Below are positions 1-8,538 of a DNA stretch of 64,000 bases, piece by piece. The notes under the pieces are model-generated. The model was not told the origin of the DNA and made no database searches. It worked only from the letters and a program-made list of their open reading frames with translations. A program made the position numbers and the translations under genes. Source of the stretch: Streptomyces tuirus (GTDB lineage: Bacteria > Actinomycetota > Actinomycetes > Streptomycetales > Streptomycetaceae); assembly GCF_014701095.1 (NCBI RefSeq), contig NZ_AP023439.1, positions 6,126,001-6,190,000 of the forward strand. The letters are read 5' to 3'. Every line of letters starts with the position of its first letter. Position 1 is the stretch's first letter.

Positions 1-79
1 CCGTTCACCTGCCCGCGGCCGGCCGGTTTTTTCCACAAGCCCCGTTTTCATCCGGCTCGTGCGGTGGACAATTACGGGC

Positions 80-2083
80 ATGAGCCAGCAGGGGGGAAGG
101 CCCACCGGTCACGAGGACGACTGGTGGAGGGAGTTGTACGAGGACTCCACCGACGACACGGGCCCCACACCGGCACGGGATTCCCTGGACGACCGGTTCG
201 CGTCGGCGTCGGGGGCGGTGGGAGACGCGGCGGAGGGGCGGACCGGTCCCTCGGACCGGCCGGCGGCGCGGCCCCCCGGCTCGGAGCCGGGGGTTCCGGC
301 ACCCCGGACCGGGGCCGACGACGCCCCGGCGACGCCCCGCCCGAACGGCCGGGCCCCGCAGCGCGCCCCCTGGGAGCCACCGCCGCCCCGGCCCACCGGG
401 CCCATGAGCTTCCCGGCCGCACCGAACCCGCCGGGCCGCCCGGAGCGGACCCGTTCGCAGGAGCGGCCGGGCAGCGCGTCCCCGGGCCCGGCCGGGTCCC
501 GTCCGCCCACGGGTGAGCAGGCGGCCGGCCCGCCCCCGCCCACGGCGGCTCCGCGTCCGTCCCCGGATGACGGGCCGGGCAGGGCGGCTCCCGCCGCGGC
601 GGGCCCTGACCGGCCCTCCTCGGGCGAGCGAACCGGCGGCGCACCACCGCCCACCCCTGCCCCACCCCCACCCCCGCCCACAGCCGCCCCGCCTCCGCCC
701 TCGGAGCGCCCGGGGCAGCCCCCGGCCCCGACGTTCTCCGCCTCCGGGACGCACCCCGTTCCCCCACCCCCCAAGGCCCCTCCGGCCTGGCAGGACCCCG
801 AGGCGCGCCCCGCCGCGGCATCGGAGCCGCCCGCCAGCCCCGCCCCACCGGCCACCGCCGCCGCGCCCCACGACGCCCCGCCCCCCGCTCCGACCGGCCG
901 GCCGCCCGCACCGCCGCGCCCCGCCGAGCCGCCGCCCACTGACTCACGCACCGCAGACTCACGCACCCCGGCCTCACGTACCCCGGATCCCCGCACCGCG
1001 GAGCCACGTGCCGCCGAGCCCCGGTCGGGATCGCCGTCCCCCGTCGACACTCCGCCCACCACGAATCCCCCTCCCGGCCAGGACGGCCCCCGGATCGAGC
1101 GCCCGGCTCCCACCCCCCGGCCCCGTGGCCACGTCGGAACCCGGCCCCCCACGTACGACGCCGAACCCACCGCTCTCCCGGCCGCCGATCCGGACGACCT
1201 CGACGATCTCGTGCCGGACACGGTGCTGGACGGGGCCCGGTACGGGGCCTGCACCCTGCGGGCCGTCTCCGTGCGGGGGGACTCGGCGCGGTACCGGGGC
1301 GAGCCCCGCAGGGACTCGCTGCTCACCGCCCGGTTCGGGACGGGCGAGCACGCGCTGCTGCTGGTGGCGATGGCGACCGGGGCCCGGGCCACACCGGGTG
1401 CGCACCGGGCCGCCGCCGAGGCCTGTCACTGGATCGGCCGGGCCGTCGGACGCAGCCACCCGCGCCTGGTCGAGGACATAAGGGACGGCCGGCGCGGCGA
1501 CCTCAAGTCCGGGCTGCACCGGCTCATCGACCGCAGTCTCGGCAAGCTCCGGGCCAGCGCCTCCGAGCAGGGCGTCGACCCCGAGGAGTACGCGGCCAGC
1601 CTGCGCTGTCTCCTGCTGTCGGCCGACCCCGGCTGCCGGACCCGGGTGTTCTTCGGGGTCGGACCGGGCGGACTGTTCCGGTTGCGGGAGGGGGAGTGGC
1701 AGGACATCGAGCCGCGGGTCGCCGACGTCAAGGGCGAGCCCGTCCTGGGCTTCGGCTCGCCGCCCTCCGAGACCCCCGAGGGCGACCGGCTCACCATGGA
1801 CCTGGGCATTCCGACCCCGCCCAGCCCGTACGAACCGGCCCCGGAGCCGCCCCGCGAGCCCTTCCGCTTCCGGACTTCGGTCGCCCGCCCGGGTGACACG
1901 CTCCTGATGTGCAGCGGCGGCCTCGCCGACCCCCTGCGCGGCGAGCCCGAACTGGGCGAGTACCTCGCCGAGCGGTGGTCCCGCCCCGAACCGCCCGGCC
2001 TCGCCGCGTTCCTCGCCGACTCCCAGGTACGGGTCAAGGGATATGCGGACGACCGCACGGCCGCCGCGGTCTGGGAGGCGTGA
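80..2083 (+). CDS. Proline-rich protein with degenerate PP2C-like domain
   Basis: About 667 residues. The first ~370 are a low-complexity Pro/Ala/Arg-rich region, probably disordered. The last ~290 resemble a PP2C-type Ser/Thr phosphatase fold of the kind found beside von Willebrand or FHA proteins in Streptomyces. The C-terminal Asp-Asp-Arg-Thr motif (in GYADDRTAAAVW) is kept, but the N-terminal metal-binding DGxGG stretch is replaced by VAMATGARAT, so catalysis is doubtful. I chose the ATG at 80 (MSQQGG) over the in-frame GTG at 59 because it begins the conserved-looking acidic tryptophan-rich start (EDDWWRELY). Function is unknown; a pseudophosphatase or binding role is inferred. Confidence 0.75.
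   Translation: MSQQGGRPTGHEDDWWRELYEDSTDDTGPTPARDSLDDRFASASGAVGDAAEGRTGPSDRPAARPPGSEPGVPAPRTGADDAPATPRPNGRAPQRAPWEPPPPRPTGPMSFPAAPNPPGRPERTRSQERPGSASPGPAGSRPPTGEQAAGPPPPTAAPRPSPDDGPGRAAPAAAGPDRPSSGERTGGAPPPTPAPPPPPPTAAPPPPSERPGQPPAPTFSASGTHPVPPPPKAPPAWQDPEARPAAASEPPASPAPPATAAAPHDAPPPAPTGRPPAPPRPAEPPPTDSRTADSRTPASRTPDPRTAEPRAAEPRSGSPSPVDTPPTTNPPPGQDGPRIERPAPTPRPRGHVGTRPPTYDAEPTALPAADPDDLDDLVPDTVLDGARYGACTLRAVSVRGDSARYRGEPRRDSLLTARFGTGEHALLLVAMATGARATPGAHRAAAEACHWIGRAVGRSHPRLVEDIRDGRRGDLKSGLHRLIDRSLGKLRASASEQGVDPEEYAASLRCLLLSADPGCRTRVFFGVGPGGLFRLREGEWQDIEPRVADVKGEPVLGFGSPPSETPEGDRLTMDLGIPTPPSPYEPAPEPPREPFRFRTSVARPGDTLLMCSGGLADPLRGEPELGEYLAERWSRPEPPGLAAFLADSQVRVKGYADDRTAAAVWEA
941..1015 (+). repeat. 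15-bp tandem repeat inside coding sequence
   Basis: Five imperfect 15-base units (first unit gactcacgcaccgca) encode a five-residue pattern such as DSRTA, DSRTP, ASRTP, DPRTA, EPRAA in the proline-rich half of the PP2C-like protein. Unit length is a multiple of three, so copy number changes would keep the frame. Confidence 0.8.
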
Positions 2084-2149
2084 GCGCCACCGGTGTGACT
2101 TGATGGAACCCGGAGGGATCCCAGGAGACCGAAGGGGCAGACGAGAGCC

Positions 2150-3892
2150 ATGGCCAAACAGAACGTCGCGGAACAGTTCGTCGACATCCTGACCCGCGCC
2201 GGGGTCAAACATCTCTACGGAGTCGTCGGCGACAGCCTCAACCCGGTCGTCGACGCCGTCCGCCGCAACTCCGCCATCGACTGGATCCACGTCCGGCACG
2301 AGGAGACCGCCGCCTTCGCCGCCAGTGCCGAGGCGCAGATCACCGGCCGGCTCGCGGCCTGCGCCGGCTCCTGCGGCCCCGGCAACCTCCACCTCATCAA
2401 CGGCCTCTACGACGCCCACCGCTCCATGGCCCCGGTCCTCGCCCTCGCCTCGCACATCCCGTCCAGCGAGATCGGCCTCGGCTACTTCCAGGAGACCCAC
2501 CCCGACCGGCTGTTCAGCGAGTGCAGCCACTACAGCGAGATGATCTCCAGCCCGGAGCAGATGCCGCGGCTGCTGCAGACCGCCATCCAGAACGCCGTCG
2601 GACGCAGCGGCGTCAGCGTCGTCACCCTGCCCGGCGACATCGCCGACCGGCCCGCCCCGGAGAAGGCCGCCGAGTCCGCCCTCGTCACCTCCCGCCCGAC
2701 GGTCCGCCCGGGCGACGCCGAGATCGACCGGCTCGTCGAGATGATCGACGGCGCGGGCAAGGTCACCCTCTTCTGCGGCAGCGGCACGGCCGGCGCGCAC
2801 GCCGAGGTCATGGAATTCGCCGGGAAGATCAAGTCCCCGGTCGGGCACGCCCTGCGCGGCAAGGAATGGATCCAGTACGACAACCCCTTCGACGTCGGCA
2901 TGAGCGGGCTGCTCGGCTACGGCGCCGCCTACGAGGCCACCCACGAGTGCGACCTGTTGATCCTGCTCGGCACCGACTTCCCCTACAACGCGTTCCTCCC
3001 CGACGACGTGCAGATCGCCCAGGTCGACGTCCGGCCCGAGAACCTCGGCCGCCGCTCCAAGCTGGATCTCGCGGTGTGGGGCGACGTACGGGAGACGCTG
3101 CGCTGTCTGATCCCGCGCGTGAAGGAGAAGAAGAACCGCCGCTTCCTCGACCGGATGCTGAAGAAGCACGCCGACGCGCTGGAAGGCGTGGTGAAGGCGT
3201 ACACCCGCAAGGTCGAGAAGCACGTGCCGATCCACCCCGAGTACGTGGCGTCCGTGCTCGACGAAGTGGCCTCCGACGACGCCGTGTTCACCGTCGACAC
3301 CGGCATGTGCAACGTCTGGGCCGCCCGCTACATCTCACCCAACGGCCGCCGCCGGGTCATCGGCTCCTTCTCCCACGGGTCGATGGCGAACGCGCTGCCC
3401 ATGGCGATCGGCGCCCAGTTCACCGACCGCAAACGGCAGGTCGTGTCGATGTCCGGCGACGGCGGATTCTCCATGCTGATGGGCGACTTCCTGACGCTGG
3501 TGCAGTACGACCTGCCCGTGAAGGTCGTGCTGTTCAACAACTCCTCCCTCAGCATGGTCGAGTTGGAGATGCTGGTCGCCGGCCTCCCCTCGTACGGCAC
3601 CGCGAACAAGAACCCCGACTTCGCCGCCGTCGCCAGCGCCTGCGGTGCGTACGGGGTGCGCGTCGAGAAGCCCAAGGACCTCCCCGGCGCCCTGAAAGAC
3701 GCCTTCAAGCACAAGGGGCCGGCCCTCGTCGACGTCGTCACCGATCCCAACGCCCTGTCCATCCCGCCGAAGATCAAGGCCGAGATGGTGACCGGCTTCG
3801 CCCTGTCCGCCTCGAAGATGGTGCTGGACGGCGGGGTCGGCCGGATGCTGCAGATGGCCCGCTCCAACCTGCGCAACGTGCCCCGCTTCTAG
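2150..3892 (+). CDS. poxB: Pyruvate dehydrogenase (quinone)/pyruvate oxidase, TPP-dependent
   Basis: A 580-residue ThDP enzyme with the three usual domains. The catalytic glutamate lies in the HEE motif (E51), the FAD-type central domain spans roughly residues 190-330, and the C-terminal ThDP domain carries the GDG (436-438) to NN motif (LFNNSSL). Proteins of this family decarboxylate pyruvate to acetate and CO2 and pass electrons to quinone at the membrane. The end (ARSNLRNVPRF) is short, so whether the lipid-binding tail of E. coli PoxB is present is unclear. The gene has an AGGAG-like site about 20 bases upstream (ccaggagacc) and weaker purine runs nearer the ATG. It converges on the next gene with only 16 bases between the stop codons. 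Confidence 0.93.
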   Translation: MAKQNVAEQFVDILTRAGVKHLYGVVGDSLNPVVDAVRRNSAIDWIHVRHEETAAFAASAEAQITGRLAACAGSCGPGNLHLINGLYDAHRSMAPVLALASHIPSSEIGLGYFQETHPDRLFSECSHYSEMISSPEQMPRLLQTAIQNAVGRSGVSVVTLPGDIADRPAPEKAAESALVTSRPTVRPGDAEIDRLVEMIDGAGKVTLFCGSGTAGAHAEVMEFAGKIKSPVGHALRGKEWIQYDNPFDVGMSGLLGYGAAYEATHECDLLILLGTDFPYNAFLPDDVQIAQVDVRPENLGRRSKLDLAVWGDVRETLRCLIPRVKEKKNRRFLDRMLKKHADALEGVVKAYTRKVEKHVPIHPEYVASVLDEVASDDAVFTVDTGMCNVWAARYISPNGRRRVIGSFSHGSMANALPMAIGAQFTDRKRQVVSMSGDGGFSMLMGDFLTLVQYDLPVKVVLFNNSSLSMVELEMLVAGLPSYGTANKNPDFAAVASACGAYGVRVEKPKDLPGALKDAFKHKGPALVDVVTDPNALSIPPKIKAEMVTGFALSASKMVLDGGVGRMLQMARSNLRNVPRF

Positions 3893-3921
3893 CTGTAGGG
3901 CCCATGTTCTAGCTGTAGGGC
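3887..3921. repeat. Direct repeat spanning two convergent stop codons
   Basis: The 15-mer ttctagctgtagggc occurs at 3887-3901 and again at 3907-3921. The first copy holds the poxB stop (TAG 3890-3892) and the second holds, on the other strand, the stop of the XRE-regulator gene (3909-3911). No hairpin terminator is evident between the genes. Confidence 0.85.
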
Positions 3922-5342
3922 ACCCACGCGCGTGCGGAGGTTTCGTACACGTAGCGGGGCAGCCCCTTGATGCCGCTGGTGCGGAACGGGCGGCCGGCGT
4001 CGTCGATCCGGACCGTGCCCGTGCGGCCCTGCGAGGACCAGTCCAGCTCCAGGTACCAGCGGCAGTCGCACCCTTGGGTCCTGGCGTTGACCAGCAGCAC
4101 CTCGGGATCCCGCGCCGAGACGCGGTACGGCATGCGCACCGCCGGGACCGGCGTACCCGCGTCGCTCCCGGCGACCGCGCGGGCGATGGGGCGGTCCTTG
4201 TCCAGGTTCACCTCGAAGGAGCGCGGCGTGATGGAACCGCCGCAGCCCCGGTCCATGGCGTAGGCGTTGCCCTGCGCCGGGGCCGTCCGCCCCACCACGC
4301 GTACGCGCAGCGCCTCCAGCACGACGGCCGTGTCGGTCCGCCCCTGCACGGTCAGCTCCACGAGGGTCTCGCCGCCGTGCACCGCGTTCTGCGACGCGGC
4401 CCAGACGCCCGCGTCCTGCGGGACGGGCGGCGGCGCCACCTGCCCGGGCGGCCTGGCGATGACGTAGTCGTGAGCGCAGCCGAGCTCCCAGGCCTGGGAG
4501 TTGGCCGACCAGGTGAGGGGCGGGGTGGGCGCGGAGCCGCCGGTGGGCGGGGTGGTGCGCGGGGTGGTGCGCGGGGTGGTGCGCGGGGAGGGCTTCAGCT
4601 GCTTCGGGGCGGCGGAGGGAGAGGACCGCCGGGGAGCCGGGGAGCCGCCGCTCGGAGTGGGCGAGGCGCCGCGCCGGTCCGGTGCCCTGGTCTCCGTCAT
4701 GGCGGAGGGGGCCGGACCGGCCGAGCCGGCCCGGTCGCCGGCCGGCGTACGCCGCCCGTCCGGCAGTGCGGCGAGGCTCCCGAGCGCCGCGAGCACCACG
4801 CAGACGGCGGCCAGTCCGACCGCGACGCGTCTGCGGCGGTACCAGGGCCGGCGGGGGAGCGGGGGGTCTCCCGCAGGGGCGTGCCCCGGGCCGTCCGCCG
4901 CGTCGGTAACCGAGCTGTCCATCCCGTCGTCCGCCGCGTCGGATACCGGGCTGTCCACCGGGTCGGGTACCTGGCCGTCCGTCAATCCGTTGACGACGTC
5001 CGGTGCGTGCTCCGGTTCGTCCGCCCCGGCGGCGACCTCGCTCTCCTGCGCAGTACCGGCCGCAGCCGCCGTCCGGGGCCGTTGCCGCGCGGCCACCGCC
5101 AGGAGCCAGCGGCGGTGCAGTTCCAGACGTTCCTCCGGGGACGCCCCGCACAGGGCGGCGAAGCGCTCCACCGGCGCGAAGTCGAGCGGGACCGCGTCGC
5201 CCGCGCAGTAGCGGTGCAGGGTCGAGGTGTTCATGGCCAGACGCCGGGCCAGCGAACCGTAGCTGCGGTCCGTGCGCTCCTTCAGCGCCCTCAGCAGCGC
5301 CGCGAACTCCCCGACGTCGTCGACGTCGCTCTGTGCCGACAC
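3909..5342 (-). CDS. Membrane-anchored XRE-family regulator with extracytoplasmic domain
   Basis: About 477 residues from the GTG at 5342, preceded by a G-rich ribosome site (acgggggaac). Residues ~8-62 are a helix-turn-helix of the type opening many Streptomyces proteins (GEFAALLRALKERTDRSYGSLARR). A 173-193 hydrophobic segment after an Arg-rich stretch is a single membrane span. Residues ~200-275 are a Pro/Thr/Ser linker with RTTP repeats. The rest is a presumed external domain with several cysteines (CAHD, CGGS, GCDCRW). An in-frame ATG at 5399 is an alternative start. It is divergent from a small secreted protein. The architecture suggests a one-protein transmembrane regulator, or a DNA-binding domain co-opted for protein contacts; the ligand is unknown. 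Confidence 0.85.
   Translation of the reverse strand: MSAQSDVDDVGEFAALLRALKERTDRSYGSLARRLAMNTSTLHRYCAGDAVPLDFAPVERFAALCGASPEERLELHRRWLLAVAARQRPRTAAAAGTAQESEVAAGADEPEHAPDVVNGLTDGQVPDPVDSPVSDAADDGMDSSVTDAADGPGHAPAGDPPLPRRPWYRRRRVAVGLAAVCVVLAALGSLAALPDGRRTPAGDRAGSAGPAPSAMTETRAPDRRGASPTPSGGSPAPRRSSPSAAPKQLKPSPRTTPRTTPRTTPPTGGSAPTPPLTWSANSQAWELGCAHDYVIARPPGQVAPPPVPQDAGVWAASQNAVHGGETLVELTVQGRTDTAVVLEALRVRVVGRTAPAQGNAYAMDRGCGGSITPRSFEVNLDKDRPIARAVAGSDAGTPVPAVRMPYRVSARDPEVLLVNARTQGCDCRWYLELDWSSQGRTGTVRIDDAGRPFRTSGIKGLPRYVYETSARAWVPYS
4549..4590 (-). repeat. 12-bp tandem repeat coding RTTP units
   Basis: On the plus strand gcgcggggtggt is repeated about three times. Read on the minus strand it codes Pro-Arg-Thr-Thr repeats in the linker between the membrane span and the external domain of the XRE-type protein. 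Confidence 0.8.
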
Positions 5343-5605
5343 CGTTCCCCCGTCCTCGTAGGTCCGACCCGGCCCGGAACGGCATCCCAGGCACTCCATG
5401 TACCTGCACGTCAGACGGGCTGGGATGGTTCCACCGTGCCCGATCGAACGCCGGCTGTTGCGCCCGCCCGGTGTGACCGCTGATGCTTTTGGTGTCGCAC
5501 CGAGCAGGCCCGGGCCGACCAGCCGGCCTCGCGGCGGCATCCGGCATCCACGCCGTCTGCATTCGTCCACGCCTCGTCCACGCACTCATCCACGGGGGAA
5601 CACCC

Positions 5606-6229
5606 ATGCCCAAGCACCTCCGAGCCAGCGCGCTCACCGCACTCACCGTCGCCGCCCTCGCGGCGGGCACGGTCCTCACGGCACCGGCTGCCGGCGCCGC
5701 GCCGAAGGCCGCCGCCCCCACGTTCCTGTCGGCGTCCCAGCTGCCGCCGCACCCGACCTCGGCCTGGACGGCCGGCCCGGTCACCGAAGGGTTCCCGGAG
5801 GAACTCGGCTTCTGCGTGAGCACGGAGGGCGTGCCCTCCTACGACTACCGGCACCGGCAGTTCCGGACCGACCTGGACACCGGCGCCGTGCAGCTGACCG
5901 TCGTGGCGGACACGGCCGCCCTGGCCAAGGCCCTGGCGAAGCACTACGACGATTTGATCCGCACCTGCGCCGACCGCATCGAGCAGAACGACCCCGACGT
6001 CGAGGCCGAGGGCCGGGACTACGGCACCCTGCCGGTCGAGGAGGGCGCCCACGTCCGCGGCCTGCACACCGAGACGTCCTGGGGTGCCACGGACATCTCG
6101 CTGCTGTCCGTCGGGCGGGACGGCAGGACCGTCACGGTCGTGCAGTGGGGCCAGATGGGCGACTTCGACGACGCCCCCGTGGCCGCCTTCAAGAAGACCA
6201 CGACCACCGCCGTCAACAAGCTGTACTGA
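5606..6229 (+). CDS. Small secreted protein of unknown function
   Basis: A 207-residue protein starting at ATG 5606 after gggggaacaccc. Residues 1-34 are a clear Sec signal peptide: MPKHLR, then a hydrophobic Ala/Leu/Thr core and an AxA-type cleavage region (APAAGAAPK). The mature part (~170 residues) has two cysteines (GFCVS and RTCAD), which may pair, and no motif I recognise. An in-frame ATG at 5483 would add a long non-conserved-looking leader and hide the signal peptide. It is transcribed away from the membrane-anchored XRE protein, which could sense or control it; that link is inference. A strong hairpin terminator follows. Confidence 0.85.
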   Translation: MPKHLRASALTALTVAALAAGTVLTAPAAGAAPKAAAPTFLSASQLPPHPTSAWTAGPVTEGFPEELGFCVSTEGVPSYDYRHRQFRTDLDTGAVQLTVVADTAALAKALAKHYDDLIRTCADRIEQNDPDVEAEGRDYGTLPVEEGAHVRGLHTETSWGATDISLLSVGRDGRTVTVVQWGQMGDFDDAPVAAFKKTTTTAVNKLY

Positions 6230-6248
6230 CCGCTCGCGCCGGAAGGCC

Positions 6249-6288
6249 GGGGCCGTCCTCCCGCCACGGGGGTGGGGAGGACGGCCCC
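6249..6288. terminator. Hairpin terminator
   Basis: Perfect 14-base arms (ggggccgtcctccc at 6249-6262 and its complement at 6275-6288) separated by 12 bases, 20 bases after the secreted protein stop. There is no U-run, as is usual in Streptomyces. Confidence 0.85.
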
Positions 6289-6652
6289 GTACCGGTCCCG
6301 GCGGATGTCAAGACGTCGTACTTCGGCCAATTTCGCCGGAGCGCCGTGCGTGGAGGCCCGTCGCCCCAGCCCTTCACCCTGTACGCAGGGATCGGCAGCC
6401 GGCCATCGGCCCATCGTCCGATCTCCGGCGGTCAGGATCCACCCGCGGACCCTGACCGGCTACCCTCTTGTCCCCCTCACCCGCAGCGTCGTACCGCTCG
6501 GCGCCCCGCCCCCGGGCCGCCCGTCCCGTTCCGGTGGCCGAACACCCGGTCGTTGACAATTCGACATGACTGCCGCGTTCCCGTTGGGGCATGGATCCCC
6601 GTGAACATGTTCGAGCAGGAGGGGAACCGACATCGGCGCGCGGGCGGGGGTC
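6289..6652. other. Intergenic region before the ATP-binding protein
   Basis: No gene is supported here. A TTGACA hexamer lies at 6553-6558 without a good -10 partner at the right distance. An AGGAGGGG ribosome-binding sequence lies at 6617-6624, too far from the ATG at 6653 but seven bases from an in-frame ATC at 6632. Confidence 0.5.
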
Positions 6653-7135
6653 ATGGAGAGGCAGGCACGACGAGGCGGTCCCATAGCGATCGGGAGCTAC
6701 TCGACCAAGACAGTGGAGGACGGGGCCGACGACATCACGGAGCGGGATCCGGCACCGCAGTTGAGGCGCAGACTCGGGCGGGCGGACCTGCGGGCCGTCC
6801 CGGAAGCCCGAAGGGCCCTGCGGGAACTGCTCGGGCAGTGGGGGAAGCACGGGCAGTCGGATGTGGCGGAGCTGCTGACCAGCGAGCTCGTCACCAACGC
6901 GATCGTCCACACCGACCACGACGCGGTCCTGACGGCCACGGTCGGGCCCCACGGACTGCGGGTGGAGGTGCGGGACTTCGTGGCCCGCAGGCCCCGGCTG
7001 CGTGTACCGGTCGCCGACGACGGTACGAACGGCAGGGGCCTGTTGCTGGTGCAGTCCCTCGCGGACGCCTGGGGGGTCCGGCCGCACGGCGTGGGCAAGG
7101 CCGTCTGGTTCGAGCTGGAGGCGGAGGCGGCGTGA
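6653..7135 (+). CDS. ATP-binding anti-sigma-factor-like protein (HATPase, RsbW type)
   Basis: About 160 residues from ATG 6653. The GHKL-type ATPase fold is indicated by the N-box (LLTSELVTNAIVH) and a G-box-like DDGTNGRGLLLVQSLAD. Such single-domain proteins are abundant in Streptomyces and act as anti-sigma kinases or partners of STAS proteins. No partner gene adjoins it. The best ribosome site (6617-6624) favours a start at ATC 6632, which would add seven residues (IGARAGV); no ATG, GTG or TTG is correctly placed. It converges with the following gene over a shared terminator. Confidence 0.85.
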   Translation: MERQARRGGPIAIGSYSTKTVEDGADDITERDPAPQLRRRLGRADLRAVPEARRALRELLGQWGKHGQSDVAELLTSELVTNAIVHTDHDAVLTATVGPHGLRVEVRDFVARRPRLRVPVADDGTNGRGLLLVQSLADAWGVRPHGVGKAVWFELEAEAA

Positions 7136-7136
7136 A

Positions 7137-7176
7137 CGCCGAGGGGGCGCGGCCCGCAGGCCACGCCCCCTCGGCG
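7137..7176. terminator. Bidirectional hairpin terminator
   Basis: Perfect 13-base arms (cgccgagggggcg at 7137-7149 and its complement at 7164-7176) start two bases after one stop codon and end 17 bases before the convergent one. Confidence 0.88.
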
Positions 7177-7192
7177 CTTCGCTCCGGCTCGG

Positions 7193-8233
7193 CTAACCGA
7201 ACTGCTGCTCAAGGTCCTTGAGCTTGCGCTCCAGGGAGTCCAGCCGCGGCAGCGCCATGGTGTCGTCCTCCGCGGTGAGGTCGACCGTCACGGGGTCAGC
7301 TCCTTTGCGCACCGGCTGAAGGGAGGGACGCGAGCGCACGGGCAGGGGCTCCGGCGCCGATATGGCAGGCTCCGCGGTGACCTGCGAGGAGCCGCGCTCC
7401 ACCTGCACCTCCAGCTGGCGTCCGGCACCCCGGCCGAAGTGGCCGCGGTGGCCGCGGCTGATCGCCTTCAGCTGGGCCCGCTCCACGCGCTGCTGGTCAC
7501 GCCGCCGCTGCCGCGCCTCTTCCTTCTTGCGCCGGTCGTCGCGCACCTCGTCGACGGCCTCGTCCAGGCTGCGCACACCCTCGAGGAGCATCAGCGACCA
7601 GGCGCGGTAGGTCTCCCTGGGGGCCCGCAGCCAGCGCACCATACGGATCTGCGGCAGCGGGCGCGGCACCAGGCCCTGCTCCCGCAGGGCGGCCCGGCGG
7701 GTCTGCTTCAGCGCGCGGTCGAAGAGGACCGCCGCCGACAGGGACATGCCCGCGAAGAAGTGGGGGGCACCCGCGTGACCGATGCCCCGGGGCGCGTGCA
7801 CCCAGTTGAACCAGGCCGCGGCGAAGGCGAACGTCCAGACCAGTATCCGGGAGCCGAGCGCCGCGTCACCGTGGCTGGCCTCGCGCACCGCGAGGACGGA
7901 GCAGAACATCGCCGCGCCGTCCAGGCCGAACGGGACGAGGTACTGCCAGCCGCCGGAGAGCCCGAGGTTCTGCTCGCCGAAGCCGACCAGGCCGTGGAAG
8001 GACAGCAGGGCGGCGACGGCCGCACAGCAGAAGAGGAGGAGGTAAGAGAGGGTGCCGTAGACGGCTTCCTTGCGTCTGCGGCGTTCCTCGCTGCGCTCCC
8101 AGGAGTCGTCCGCGCTCGTGTCCTTGACCGAGGAGCGCTTGCCGCGCGCGAGCACCGCCACCGCCGCCAGCATGCCCAGGAAAAGCACGGCGCCCGGAAG
8201 CAGCCAGTTCAGCGATATGTCGGTCAGTCTCAT
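7193..8233 (-). CDS. DUF2637-type integral membrane protein
   Basis: A 346-residue protein from ATG 8233, preceded by AAGGGACC at good distance; the ATGs at 8251 and 8338 lack such a site. About five hydrophobic segments fall within the first ~190 residues (GAVLFLGMLAAVAVL, LLLFCCAAVAALLSF, LDGAAMFCSVLAV, WTFAFAAAWFNW, GMSLSAAVLF). After them come a basic coiled-coil-like region (DDRRKKEEARQRRRDQQRVERAQ) and a final predicted helix (LPRLDSLERKLKDLEQQFG). DUF2637 proteins in actinomycetes include SpdB-like plasmid spread proteins, but no transfer gene is nearby, so the role here is unknown. Confidence 0.8.
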   Translation of the reverse strand: MRLTDISLNWLLPGAVLFLGMLAAVAVLARGKRSSVKDTSADDSWERSEERRRRKEAVYGTLSYLLLFCCAAVAALLSFHGLVGFGEQNLGLSGGWQYLVPFGLDGAAMFCSVLAVREASHGDAALGSRILVWTFAFAAAWFNWVHAPRGIGHAGAPHFFAGMSLSAAVLFDRALKQTRRAALREQGLVPRPLPQIRMVRWLRAPRETYRAWSLMLLEGVRSLDEAVDEVRDDRRKKEEARQRRRDQQRVERAQLKAISRGHRGHFGRGAGRQLEVQVERGSSQVTAEPAISAPEPLPVRSRPSLQPVRKGADPVTVDLTAEDDTMALPRLDSLERKLKDLEQQFG

Positions 8234-8538
8234 CTGGGTGGTCCCTTGCATTGGGATAGGGCGTAACGCCCGCCATAGTGGCCCAATCCCGTCGGCCCTC
8301 AGGGGGTTTCGGGGCAAGAGGCCGCCAAGGAGGTGCAAGGGAATGCCCAGGGCGGCGTTCTGCTCGAACTGCCGCTTGAGGGGGGGGAGTTGAGTTCGAA
8401 CAAGACTACCCGTACGAGTGGTTCCCCGGAAAGTTCCCGTGACACGTGAGGATGATGTGAACCGCCTGTGGGCGTACGGGTGTCCGGTTCCGTGATGATC
8501 TTACGGGACGGCGGGGGCGGATCCGGCCCCGCGGAAGC
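8234..8538. other. Intergenic region, no gene seen
   Basis: The spacer between two minus-strand genes should contain the promoter of the DUF2637 gene. It holds two TCGAAC-like motifs (near 8368 and 8395) and a G-run of eight near 8380, but no convincing promoter pair, operator or small gene. Confidence 0.5.

Noticed and set aside
974..3235. 753-codon antisense frame across the PP2C-like and poxB genes
   Set aside because: It spans two clearly coding plus-strand genes and has no start site or domain.
4549..4590. Short tandem repeats considered as a CRISPR-like array
   Set aside because: The units are 12 bases, contiguous without spacers, in frame and code a Thr-rich linker.
7193..8233. DUF2637 protein as evidence of an integrated conjugative plasmid
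   Set aside because: No integrase, tra gene, replication gene or attachment repeat is nearby, and DUF2637 proteins also occur as ordinary chromosomal genes.
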